In this document: positions 1 to 7,999 of the stretch, one piece after another
How the letters are laid out: every line of letters starts with the position of its first letter
Position numbering within the stretch: position 1 is the stretch's first letter
Origin: Tardiphaga sp052076105
Lineage (GTDB): Bacteria > Pseudomonadota > Alphaproteobacteria > Rhizobiales > Xanthobacteraceae
Assembly: GCF_052076105.1 (NCBI RefSeq)
Contig: NZ_CP197245.1
Span: 2,046,001 to 2,110,000 of the forward strand
Length of the DNA stretch: 64,000 bases
Reading direction: 5' to 3'
The notes under the pieces: generated by a model
Databases searched by the model: none
Told to the model about the DNA's origin: nothing
The model's input: only the letters and a program-made list of their open reading frames with translations
Made by a program: the position numbers and the translations under genes

Positions 1-21
1 CTAGAGCAATCCGCTGCAAGC

Positions 22-60
22 AAAGGCCGGCCCGCGCGGCCGGCTTTCGGCTTCGTTTTT
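22..60 (+). terminator. Rho-independent terminator of an upstream gene
   Basis: GCCGGCC (26-32) pairs perfectly with GGCCGGC (38-44). AAA before and TTT after the stem extend it, and T-rich sequence follows to 60. It probably ends a gene lying to the left of the window. Between here and 294 I see no supported gene. Confidence 0.6.
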
Positions 61-293
61 CAAGCAGGTCCTGCTTCAGATGGTTGCTGCCGGGCAACGA
101 ATGTTGCCGGCCTGCCACAGTCCCTCAAGATTTAACCCTGTCGTGCTGTGGGTATTGCAACCGCCGCTATTTGGCCACACGCCTTCGTGAAATCATTTCT
201 CACCGGCCAGAAGGCTGGAGCGCTTTGTTGATCGGCGGGATGTCAGTGGGATTGTCCCGGATCGCCGAAGCGGCCTGAGAAACCAGGTTCGCG

Positions 294-974
294 ATGGACG
301 CCAAGACGAACATCAAGTCGCGTTTGCCTAGCCGTCATATGACGGAGGGCCGGGAGCAGGTGGTGCGTGGCGCGCTCCCGTCCGTGATGAGTCCGGCTAT
401 GCCGCAGGGTGAACGGTTCGTCGCTGGCCAAGCGCTGTGCGCGGCAGCATCTCGTGCCGTCGAAATCTTCAAAAAGACACCATATCGCACCGATTCAAAG
501 CGGGTAAGCCGTTATGTCGCCAAAGACATATTGGAAGTTGCCGACATACCGTTGCTGAAGTCGACATCGCTCGATCACAGCCGGTCGCGGGGAGCGTGCC
601 TCACTGCGACGGGACAGATGATCGCGGAGAAAATGAAGCCCGTGACGCGGAATTCCCATCAGGACGTCGTTCGTTCTGCCGACAAGCCGATCGCCATTGG
701 CAGGCACACAGTCGGATCGAAGGGGAATCTGGCTTTCGACATCCTCGATTCGGATAACGGCGCGCCCGTTCGGGGCGGCGCCGACGCGGGCACCTTTAAC
801 GTAAAATTGACTGACAAAGAATTGGCCGCGCACCCGACCAAGGGCGCGCGTCGCGCGACTAACCATACGTCAGGGACGCTGTGGAAATATGCCCGGCAGG
901 CTGGATCGGCCATTGGTGGCACCGTGTCCAAGCCCGGCTGGGCCCACGAGAAATACTGTAATGCGGATATTTGA
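294..974 (+). pseudogene. Collapsed ilvD-like dihydroxy-acid dehydratase (internal deletions)
   Basis: The 226-residue reading frame is a patchwork of the IlvD/Edd dehydratase family, whose members have about 560-620 residues. Residues 1-19 (MDAKTNIKSRLPSRHMTEG) look like the IlvD N-terminus. Residues about 55-160 (EIFKKTPY, RYVAKD, IPLLK, HQDVVR-ADKPI, GSKGNLA) match the middle. Residues about 175-226 (LTDKELAA, SGTLWKYARQ, HEKYCNADI) match the C-terminus. The stretches carrying the Fe-S cysteines and most active-site residues are absent, and residues about 20-50 match nothing I recognise. It is therefore unlikely to be an active dehydratase; a functional ilvD should exist elsewhere. Its end overlaps the start of the next gene (961) in another frame, so that gene's promoter and ribosome site lie inside the relic. 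The frame has stayed open despite the deletions, so expression of a short protein cannot be excluded. Confidence 0.65.
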
Positions 975-1773
975 GCGTACCGTTTTTGTAGCGTTTGCTT
1001 TGGGTGCCGCGTCAGTGGCCGCGCCGGGCTTTGCCTTTGATGGTGCTCCGGTTGGCAGCAGTGACGCTGCGTTGCCGGTTGTAACGACCATTCCCGGTGC
1101 TGCCCCGGTCTTGAAAAAGTCCGCCAAGCCAGACACTTCGCTGACCGCGCTTCAATACGCCGCCGAAGGCGGTCATCCGATCGCCCAGTGGAAACTCGGC
1201 CGGATGTATGCCGACGGTAATGGCGTGGCGCAGGACGACCTGCGCGCCTTCGAATATTTCAGCCGTATCGCCAACGCTCATGCGGAGGACTCGCCGTCCG
1301 CGCCGCAGGCGACCATCGTCGCCAATGCCTTCGTGGCCCTTGGCCGCTATTACCTCGACGGTATTCCGAATTCGAAGATCAAGGCCGACACTGAACGCGC
1401 ACGTGAGATGTTCTCCTACGCTGCGTCCTATTTCGGCAATGCAGACGCCCAGTACGATCTGGCCCGCCTGTATCTGAAGGGAATCGGCACCCCGCGCGAT
1501 ACCAAGTATGGCGCCCGCTGGCTTGGCCTTGCGGCGCAGAAGGGCCAGCACCAGGCACAGGCGCTGCTCGGCCAGATGCTGTTCAACGGTGAATCGCTTC
1601 CGCGGCAGATGGCGCGCGGCCTGATGTGGCTGACGCTGGCCCGCGACAATGCCGGCCCGGACGACACCTGGATCCGCGACAGCTACAACAAGGCTATCGC
1701 GAAGGCCTCCGAAGACGACCGGGCCATGGCGCTCCAGATGCTCGAGCACTGGGTGCAGGGCAAGCGGGACTGA
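961..1773 (+). CDS. exoR: ExoR-like periplasmic Sel1-repeat protein
   Basis: 270 residues with an N-terminal signal peptide (about 1-26, ending near APGFAFD) and several Sel1/TPR-like repeats: AQWKLGRMYADGNGV, ALGRYYLDG, AQYDLARLYLKGIG, AQALLGQMLFNG. This pattern and length match rhizobial ExoR, the periplasmic protein that holds the ExoS/ChvI two-component system in check and so controls exopolysaccharide, motility and envelope stress genes. That role is known from Sinorhizobium and only inferred here. I chose ATG 961 because it begins directly with the signal peptide; an in-frame ATG at 889 would add 24 residues that spoil it. No ExoS/ChvI pair lies in the window, and other Sel1-repeat lipoproteins could look similar. 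Confidence 0.7.
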   Translation: MRIFERTVFVAFALGAASVAAPGFAFDGAPVGSSDAALPVVTTIPGAAPVLKKSAKPDTSLTALQYAAEGGHPIAQWKLGRMYADGNGVAQDDLRAFEYFSRIANAHAEDSPSAPQATIVANAFVALGRYYLDGIPNSKIKADTERAREMFSYAASYFGNADAQYDLARLYLKGIGTPRDTKYGARWLGLAAQKGQHQAQALLGQMLFNGESLPRQMARGLMWLTLARDNAGPDDTWIRDSYNKAIAKASEDDRAMALQMLEHWVQGKRD

Positions 1774-1847
1774 AGTTCTCTAGGCGTCCCGCTCCGTCGT
1801 TTGCTTCGCTTGCGGTAGTGAGCGGGCAGTGCGGGACGGCGTGGCCG

Positions 1848-2042
1848 TCAGGGGCGCCGGCGCCTCTGGATGCAGATCATGATCACAATGATCGGTATCG
1901 TAAGCGCGGCCCAGGATAGCCCCCACCAGACGCCGCCATGACCGATCAGAGCCGAGATCAGGCCGAACACGGTGAGAATTGCGATCGCGGTCGGCCACCG
2001 CCAGAGATGCACAAATCCGCGACGTGATCTGGTGGTGATCAT
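1848..2042 (-). CDS. Small two-helix membrane protein after PepSY gene
   Basis: 64 residues with two hydrophobic segments (about 18-34 and 40-58) and a basic tail (IQRRRRP). Its ATG overlaps the stop codon of the PepSY gene by an ATGA junction (2039-2042), which implies translational coupling and a shared role in the iron-uptake operon. I do not recognise a named family. Function unknown; probably an inner-membrane partner of the PepSY protein. Confidence 0.6.
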   Translation of the reverse strand: MITTRSRRGFVHLWRWPTAIAILTVFGLISALIGHGGVWWGLSWAALTIPIIVIMICIQRRRRP

Positions 2043-3232
2043 TCGGCTGCCTGTCCCGACAGCGGCGCGGAAGCGGTATTGCTGGTGACCAGTTCGTTTT
2101 CCGCTGCGGGAACAACCGACGCGCGGCGCGTCCACCACAGATACAGGCCGCTGCCGAGCACCACGATGGTGACGAGATCGAGCAGCGCCCAGATGATCTT
2201 CAGTGGCATGCCGCCATAATCGCCGAAGTGCAGAGGACGCGAGACTTCCAGCGCGCGCAGGTACCACGGCATTGTCACGATATTGGTCAGCTCGCCAGTC
2301 CGGGCATCCACCAGCACGGGACTGAACAGCCGCGATGTAAGCGGCTCGCGGCCCTTGGTCCAGATCAGGTAGTGAAACGGCGAGCCGAATGTCGCGCCGG
2401 GAAAGACCACGCTGGTCGCAATCATGTCGGGCAGGGCAGCCCGGGTCTTGTCGAGGGCCCCCTGCGGTGAACTCAGCTCGGCGATTGAGGGCGTTGGCTT
2501 GCCCTGCATGGGCGCGAGCATCGCCTTCACGTCAGTCATCTGCCAAAGCCCGAACAGTGGCTTCGACAGTTCGTTGATGACACCAGTCGTACCGACCACA
2601 AGGGCCCATGCGAGTGTCACCACACCCAGCATGTTGTGCAGATCCAGCCATTTCAGCCGCGGCGAGCGATCGGCACGGACGGTACCGAAATCGAGCTTGC
2701 GCATGAACGGGCCGTAGATGACGACGCCGGATACGATGGCGATCACGAACAGCAGCGCCATAAATCCCATGAACAGTTCGCCGGGAAGGCCAGCAAAGAG
2801 ATCGCGATGCAGCTTGAGGATCACGTCCATGAAGCGGACGCCGTCCTCGTCAAATGGCTTGGTCTGCTTGAGGATCTGCGCGGTATGGGCGTCGAACTTG
2901 ATCCAGTGCGCGGACTTGCGGTTTTCCGTAAAGGCTTTCCAGGATGGCGCCATGGTGACGACGATCTTGGGTTCGTCGTCGTCAGAGAACATGAACAGGA
3001 TGATCTCGTCCGGATACATTTTCCGGCTGATCTCAGCGAGGCGGTCGAGGCTGACGTTCGGCGTGTTCTCGGGAACGGATGCATAAGGCAGCGAGTCGTC
3101 CAGCAGATCGTTGATCTCGTCGCGGAACACCAGCGGAAGTCCGGTGACACAGATCAGCAGCAGGAAGGCCGTGCAGACCAGACTCGTCCACTTGTGGATC
3201 CAGAACCATTTTCGCAGCATCGATCGCGTCAT
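2039..3232 (-). CDS. PepSY-associated TM protein (FegB-like), iron uptake
   Basis: 397 residues with the PepSY_TM architecture. A first membrane helix at about 15-35 (TSLVCTAFLLLICVTGLPLVF) is followed by a periplasmic PepSY region, helices near 165-190 and 215-240, and a last helix near 350-372. Proteins of this family accompany ferric-siderophore receptors and are proposed to reduce ferric iron from the siderophore at the inner membrane. The gene lies 78 bases downstream of the TonB-dependent receptor on the same strand and is coupled to the small membrane protein behind it. In Bradyrhizobium a receptor/PepSY pair of this kind is called fegA-fegB; I use that as an analogy only, because I could not align the sequences. 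Confidence 0.8.
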   Translation of the reverse strand: MTRSMLRKWFWIHKWTSLVCTAFLLLICVTGLPLVFRDEINDLLDDSLPYASVPENTPNVSLDRLAEISRKMYPDEIILFMFSDDDEPKIVVTMAPSWKAFTENRKSAHWIKFDAHTAQILKQTKPFDEDGVRFMDVILKLHRDLFAGLPGELFMGFMALLFVIAIVSGVVIYGPFMRKLDFGTVRADRSPRLKWLDLHNMLGVVTLAWALVVGTTGVINELSKPLFGLWQMTDVKAMLAPMQGKPTPSIAELSSPQGALDKTRAALPDMIATSVVFPGATFGSPFHYLIWTKGREPLTSRLFSPVLVDARTGELTNIVTMPWYLRALEVSRPLHFGDYGGMPLKIIWALLDLVTIVVLGSGLYLWWTRRASVVPAAENELVTSNTASAPLSGQAAE

Positions 3233-3310
3233 GACGGAGTCCGTGAATTGCAGCGACCGCAGCAGATATCAGTGCCGCGGCCGCCCTGGATATCGATTGC
3301 GCAGCTCAGC

Positions 3311-5611
3311 CTACCAACGATAGCGCAGCGTCGCGATCACTTCGCGGCGCAGGCCGTAATAGCAGCCGTTGTCTTGACACAAGGTGACATAGGTCTTGTC
3401 GAATAGATTGGTGGCATTCACCTGCAGATTGAAGCCGTTGAACTGCTTGCCAAGGGCGGCCAGATCGTAGTGAAGCGCAGCGTCAAACAACGTCACCGAC
3501 GGGACATAGAAGTCGTTGGCCGTTGTTCCCGGGGTTTCGCCGATGTAGCGCACGCCTCCTGACAGGCCGAAGCCATTGAGCGGGCCGCTGTGGAAGGTGT
3601 AGTCGGCCCAGGCCGTTGCAGAATTCATCGGCATGCCGATCGGATGCCTGCCAAACTGAGTCGGGTTGTTGGACTTCGTCACGACATTGTCGAGATAAGT
3701 GTAGGATGCAAGCACGGTCAGCTCGCTGTTGACCTCGGTCTTGGCCTCAAGCTCGACGCCACGCGATCGGACTTCGCCAGTTTGCACATTGGTTCGTGAG
3801 CCGCTGCGGATATGCGTCGGATCCGGATCAGGCGTCAGGACGTTCTGCTGCGTCAGATCGAACAAAGCGAGCGTATAGAGCGACTTTGCGTTCGGTTGAT
3901 ACTTGATGCCGGTTTCATATTGCTGTCCGCGCGTCGGCACGAAAGGATTGCCGAAATAGTCAGTGTTGGCGACCGGTTGGAACGACTCTGTGTATTGGAT
4001 GTACGGTGCGATCCCGTTATCGAACTTGTACATCAGCGCGCCGCGCTTACTGACGGCAGTGTCGGATTTGTCCGCAATGGCGCGGGTGTTGCTCACCAGA
4101 TTGTTGGAATCGGTGTGCGAGTCGGCCTGATCGCGGCGGATGCCGAGCAGGGCGATCCAGTTATCGAGCTTGATCTGGTCCTGTGCATAGAAGCCGTATT
4201 GATCGACCCGCTGCGCATTGATGGATGTCAGCGGAACGGTCGGTGTGGGTCCATAGATCGGATTTAGCGCATTGATGTTGGTCGCGGTGCCCGTTCCGTT
4301 ACGAGCAGTGTCGGTCGCATTGCGGTAGTCGAAGCCGAACAGCACCGTATGTTCGAACGGCCCGAAGCGAAATTTGCCTTCCGCCTGATTATCGAGGGCG
4401 AACGAACGGATCGTCTCCTGAGTGGTGTAGGCGCCGCGCGACAGATTGGTTGGATTAGTCCCGACGTTGGGCGACACCGTCGCGAAGTCGGTCGAGTTGT
4501 CCATGTAGCGCAGGTTCTGTCGGACCGTCAGGCCGTGATCGAACTTGTGCTCGAACTGATAACCAATCGAGGCGTATTCGCGCGACGTGTGATCGAAGCC
4601 CGGCTGGCCCGAGAAGAAGCTCGTCGGGATATATTGCCCGTTATACGGCGTGATCGTGCCGATGCCGCGCGGCAGGAGCTGATTGTAGAAGCCGGCCCTC
4701 GGATCGCGCTGATAGGTGCCCTGAATCGTCAGCGTGGTCTGGTTGTCCGGCCGCCATGTCAGCGAGGGCGCGATGGAGACCCGCTGATAGCCCTGATAGT
4801 CGACCTGGCTGCCCACGTCATAGCCAGAGGCGGTCAGGCGATAGAGAAACTCTTTGTTCTTGTCGAGCGGGCCGCTGAGATCGACGCCTGCCTGGGCGCG
4901 GCCATAACTGCCGGTGGACACGAACATCTCGTGATAGGGTTCTTGGGTCGGGCGCTTGCTGACCGAATTGACGATGCCGCCGGGTGTGGCCTGGCCGTAC
5001 AGGATCGACGCAGGTCCGCGCAGCACTTCGATACGTTCGAGATTGTAGGGCTCGACGATCGGATAGCCGAAAATGCCGAAATTCACGAGCCGCATGGAGT
5101 CGAGATACTGATCCGCAAGGAAACCACGAATATAGATGCCGTCGGTGCGCGCATCTGCGCCTGCAACTTCCGACCGCGTTCCCGGTACATAGCGCACAGC
5201 TTGCGCGACGCTCTGGACCGCCTGCGCCTGGATTTGATCCTGCGTCACGACCGAGATGGACTGCGGTGTTTCAATCAGAGGCGTATCGGTCTTGGTGCCC
5301 GTGCCGCTGCGCGTCGCAATGTAGCCATCGACATGGCCCCAGGCCGTTTCCGGTGCGCGCGCTGCAGGAGCAGGAGTTGGCTGTGCTTGCTGATTTGCTG
5401 ACCGCGTGGCTGCCCGCCGCGCGCTTCGCGCGCTGGCACTTCGGCGCGCGTTCTGACTGCGACGTGCGGTCTGCTGTTGTGGTGCATCGACAGTGACGGC
5501 GGGCAATGTGGATTGGGCGTGAACTGCCGTGGTGAAGTCCGATGACAGAACGAGACAGCTTGCTGCCCCCAGCCAGATTGCATGTCTCCAGATTTTCTTT
5601 TCGTTGATCAC
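3311..5611 (-). CDS. TonB-dependent ferric siderophore receptor (FegA/FhuA type)
   Basis: 766 residues. There is a signal peptide at the N-terminus (cleavage near HAQS), then an unusual Arg/Ala/Ser/Gln-rich linker (about 45-90). A plug domain follows (IETPQSISVVTQDQI at about 115; RGPASILYGQATPGG at about 200), then a 22-strand-type barrel ending in the aromatic YRW. The plug motifs and overall length fit hydroxamate siderophore receptors such as FhuA, FpvA and FegA. The receptor would import ferric siderophore across the outer membrane using TonB-ExbBD, with the downstream PepSY protein acting at the inner membrane. The exact siderophore cannot be read from the sequence. In the 292 bases between this gene and xthA I could not identify a convincing Fur, RirA or Irr site. 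Confidence 0.88.
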   Translation of the reverse strand: MINEKKIWRHAIWLGAASCLVLSSDFTTAVHAQSTLPAVTVDAPQQQTARRSQNARRSASARSARRAATRSANQQAQPTPAPAARAPETAWGHVDGYIATRSGTGTKTDTPLIETPQSISVVTQDQIQAQAVQSVAQAVRYVPGTRSEVAGADARTDGIYIRGFLADQYLDSMRLVNFGIFGYPIVEPYNLERIEVLRGPASILYGQATPGGIVNSVSKRPTQEPYHEMFVSTGSYGRAQAGVDLSGPLDKNKEFLYRLTASGYDVGSQVDYQGYQRVSIAPSLTWRPDNQTTLTIQGTYQRDPRAGFYNQLLPRGIGTITPYNGQYIPTSFFSGQPGFDHTSREYASIGYQFEHKFDHGLTVRQNLRYMDNSTDFATVSPNVGTNPTNLSRGAYTTQETIRSFALDNQAEGKFRFGPFEHTVLFGFDYRNATDTARNGTGTATNINALNPIYGPTPTVPLTSINAQRVDQYGFYAQDQIKLDNWIALLGIRRDQADSHTDSNNLVSNTRAIADKSDTAVSKRGALMYKFDNGIAPYIQYTESFQPVANTDYFGNPFVPTRGQQYETGIKYQPNAKSLYTLALFDLTQQNVLTPDPDPTHIRSGSRTNVQTGEVRSRGVELEAKTEVNSELTVLASYTYLDNVVTKSNNPTQFGRHPIGMPMNSATAWADYTFHSGPLNGFGLSGGVRYIGETPGTTANDFYVPSVTLFDAALHYDLAALGKQFNGFNLQVNATNLFDKTYVTLCQDNGCYYGLRREVIATLRYRW

Positions 5612-5903
5612 TACGCTGCCCCGTCAATTGTGCAAAACGTCACAAGTCGTTTTGCAGCTTCGTGATTGACGGCCGCACGCAAGACAATCGGCAGCGAGCT
5701 GGAATAAATCCAATCTGATGAGGTGCCGGGCGGGGTGTGGCAAAATTAGCGCAGAATTAGCAGGACTTGTGTCCGGTGGAGTGTGGTGCGGCCTTTCTGC
5801 ACGCGGGACCGCATCGCGTTTCCGCGATCGAAAGAGCTGCGCGTGGTTCGTTCCACGGCAGACTCATTGACGGGACGGGTATCAGGAGTTGGCAGTTGCC
5901 GCG

Positions 5904-6695
5904 CTACGCCGCCTCGAGATCCAGATCGACCCAGACCGGCACGTGGTCCGACGGCTTCTCCCAGGCGCGCACATACTTGTCGATGCCGACGTCGATGAGC
6001 TTGTCGCTGGCCTGCGGCGATAGCAGCAGGTGGTCAATGCGGATGCCCCAGTTCTTCTGCCAGGCGCCGGCCTGATAGTCCCAGAACGTGTACTGACCGG
6101 GCTCGTCGGTGACAGCGCGCAGGGCATCGGTCATGCCCAATCCGAGCAGGGACTGGAAGCTGGCGCGGGTTTCCGGTTTGAACAGCGCGTCGTTGATCCA
6201 CGCCGCCGGGTTATGGACGTCTGCCGCCGCAGGGATGACGTTGAAGTCACCGGCGAGAATCAATGGCTCCTCGGTCTTCAGCCGCAGCTTGGTGAATTCC
6301 TGCAGCCGGGACATCCATTTCAGCTTGTAGGGGTACTTCTCGGTGTCGACCGGATTGCCGTTCGGCAGATACAGGCAGGCAACCCGAACCACGCCGGATT
6401 TCAGCGACACCACGCCTTCGATGAAGCGGGCATGAAGATCGTCGTCGTCGCCCGCCAGCCGAGGCGTGGCTTCCTCTAGGGGATATTTCGAGAGTAGGGC
6501 AACGCCGTTGAACGTCTTCTGGCCGTGCGTGACGACATTGTAGCCAAGTGCCTCAATGGGCTCGCGCGGAAACGCCTCATCGAGGCATTTGATCTCTTGC
6601 AGGCAGACGATGTCCGGCGAGCAATCGCGCAGCCACGTCAGCAGATGGTCCAGCCGCTGGCGGACAGAATTCACATTCCAGGTGGCAATTCTCAT
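5904..6695 (-). CDS. xthA: Exodeoxyribonuclease III
   Basis: 263 residues of the exonuclease-endonuclease-phosphatase fold; the usual XthA length is about 260-270. Visible motifs are MRIATWNVNS at the start, LQEIKC with the metal-binding Glu, GDFNVIP, RIDHLLLS, and the catalytic SDHVPV near the C-terminus. The enzyme cleaves DNA 5' to abasic sites and removes 3' blocking groups in base excision repair. I chose ATG 6695 because the family begins MRIATWN; the frame stays open upstream to 6764 but that stretch is not family-like. It is transcribed towards the iron locus, without an obvious operon partner. Confidence 0.93.
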   Translation of the reverse strand: MRIATWNVNSVRQRLDHLLTWLRDCSPDIVCLQEIKCLDEAFPREPIEALGYNVVTHGQKTFNGVALLSKYPLEEATPRLAGDDDDLHARFIEGVVSLKSGVVRVACLYLPNGNPVDTEKYPYKLKWMSRLQEFTKLRLKTEEPLILAGDFNVIPAAADVHNPAAWINDALFKPETRASFQSLLGLGMTDALRAVTDEPGQYTFWDYQAGAWQKNWGIRIDHLLLSPQASDKLIDVGIDKYVRAWEKPSDHVPVWVDLDLEAA

Positions 6696-6856
6696 CTGCT
6701 GGGATTCCGGTAACAACAATGGCAAAAATACGTCAACGTGGCATACCATCATCCCCGCCAACATGATAAGCTTTAAGCCTAAAGCGCACAGACGCTGTCT
6801 TTAAAAGCTGCCATGGGCGGGAAACGGGGGCGACCCGATCTTCTGTACCAGGTGAC

Positions 6857-7996
6857 ATGGACCATATGAAGAAACGCACATCGATCGCTCTACTCGTTCT
6901 CGTCGGCGCCGTGGCGGTTGGCGCCTATGCGACGCGATCCTCCTGGATCGGGAACAATGTCAGCGCCCAGGCCCCGCAACGCGCGAGGGTCGTGTCTGTC
7001 GAACTGGCCAAGGCCGAGCGTAGGCCTGTTCCAGTCGATGTCGATGCAATCGGCACGGTAACTCCCATTTCCAGCGTGGCGCTGAAATCACGGGTCGAAA
7101 CCACCATCACATCGGTTCATTTCGAAGACGGCGCCAAGGTCAAGGAAGGCGACCTCCTGTTCACCCTCGATTCGCGGCAGATCGATGCCCAGATCGAGCA
7201 GGCTGAAGGCACATTGGCCCGCGATCAGGCCCAACTGGCCGGCGCGGAACGTGACGTGCGGCGCTTTACCGACCTGATCGGGAAGGGCGCGACCACCCAG
7301 GTCAGTGTCGACAATGCCAAGACCCAATCTGACATCCTGGCCGGAACCATCCGGGCCGATCAGTCGGCGCTCGATAATCTCAAGGTCCAGAAGAGCTATA
7401 CCATCATCCGCGCGCCGTTCTCCGGCCGGATCAGTGCAGCCAATGTGAAGGTCGGTAATTTCGTTCGCCCTGCGGACACCGCGCCGCTGGCGACCATCAA
7501 CCAGATGGCGCCGGTCTACGTCTCCTTCGCCATTCCACAACGTGTGCTTGGCGATCTGCGCGAAGCGATGGCGGCGGGATCGACCTCGGTCATTGCGACC
7601 ATCCCGAACAGCGGCCGGTCTGAAACCGGCAAGGTGGCGATGGTGGAAAACACCGTGGATTCCACCACCGGCATGGTCACCGTGCGCGGCATCATGAGCA
7701 ATCCGAACGAGACCTTGTGGCCGGGCATCCTGGTGCAGACCAAGCTGATCGTGCGTACCGAGGACGGCGTTGTTGTGCCGACCGTGGCCGTGCAGCGCAG
7801 CCAGACCGGGAACTTCGTGTTCACGGTGAAGGACGGCGTCGCCCGTGTTCAGCCTGTCGAGGTTGATCGCACCTTCCAGGGAATCTCGGTGATCTCGTCG
7901 GGTTTAAAAGGGGATGAGGACGTCGTCGTCGATGGCCAGCTCCTGCTGACACAAGGCACACGGGTCGAAGCCCGGGCCCGCAAGGCCGGGGCATAA
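6857..7996 (+). CDS. RND efflux periplasmic adaptor (MdtA/HlyD type)
   Basis: 379 residues. An N-terminal anchor helix (about 7-25) is followed by a lipoyl/barrel-sandwich hybrid half (IGTVTPISSVALKSRV at about 55; GDLLFTLDSRQI at about 96), a coiled-coil hairpin (about 105-165), the second lipoyl half (IIRAPFSGRISAANVKVGNF), a beta-barrel and a membrane-proximal domain. Such adaptors link an inner-membrane RND pump to an outer-membrane channel. The pump gene follows after three bases, so the pair forms an operon. Met4 (6866) is an alternative start. The drug or metabolite exported cannot be inferred. Confidence 0.9.
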   Translation: MDHMKKRTSIALLVLVGAVAVGAYATRSSWIGNNVSAQAPQRARVVSVELAKAERRPVPVDVDAIGTVTPISSVALKSRVETTITSVHFEDGAKVKEGDLLFTLDSRQIDAQIEQAEGTLARDQAQLAGAERDVRRFTDLIGKGATTQVSVDNAKTQSDILAGTIRADQSALDNLKVQKSYTIIRAPFSGRISAANVKVGNFVRPADTAPLATINQMAPVYVSFAIPQRVLGDLREAMAAGSTSVIATIPNSGRSETGKVAMVENTVDSTTGMVTVRGIMSNPNETLWPGILVQTKLIVRTEDGVVVPTVAVQRSQTGNFVFTVKDGVARVQPVEVDRTFQGISVISSGLKGDEDVVVDGQLLLTQGTRVEARARKAGA

Positions 7997-7999
7997 AAC

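Noticed and set aside
4349..5401. 350-codon open frame on the plus strand opposite the siderophore receptor
   Set aside because: It is antisense to a clearly real TonB-dependent receptor, its composition is Arg/Ile/Val/Asp biased and it has no domain features.
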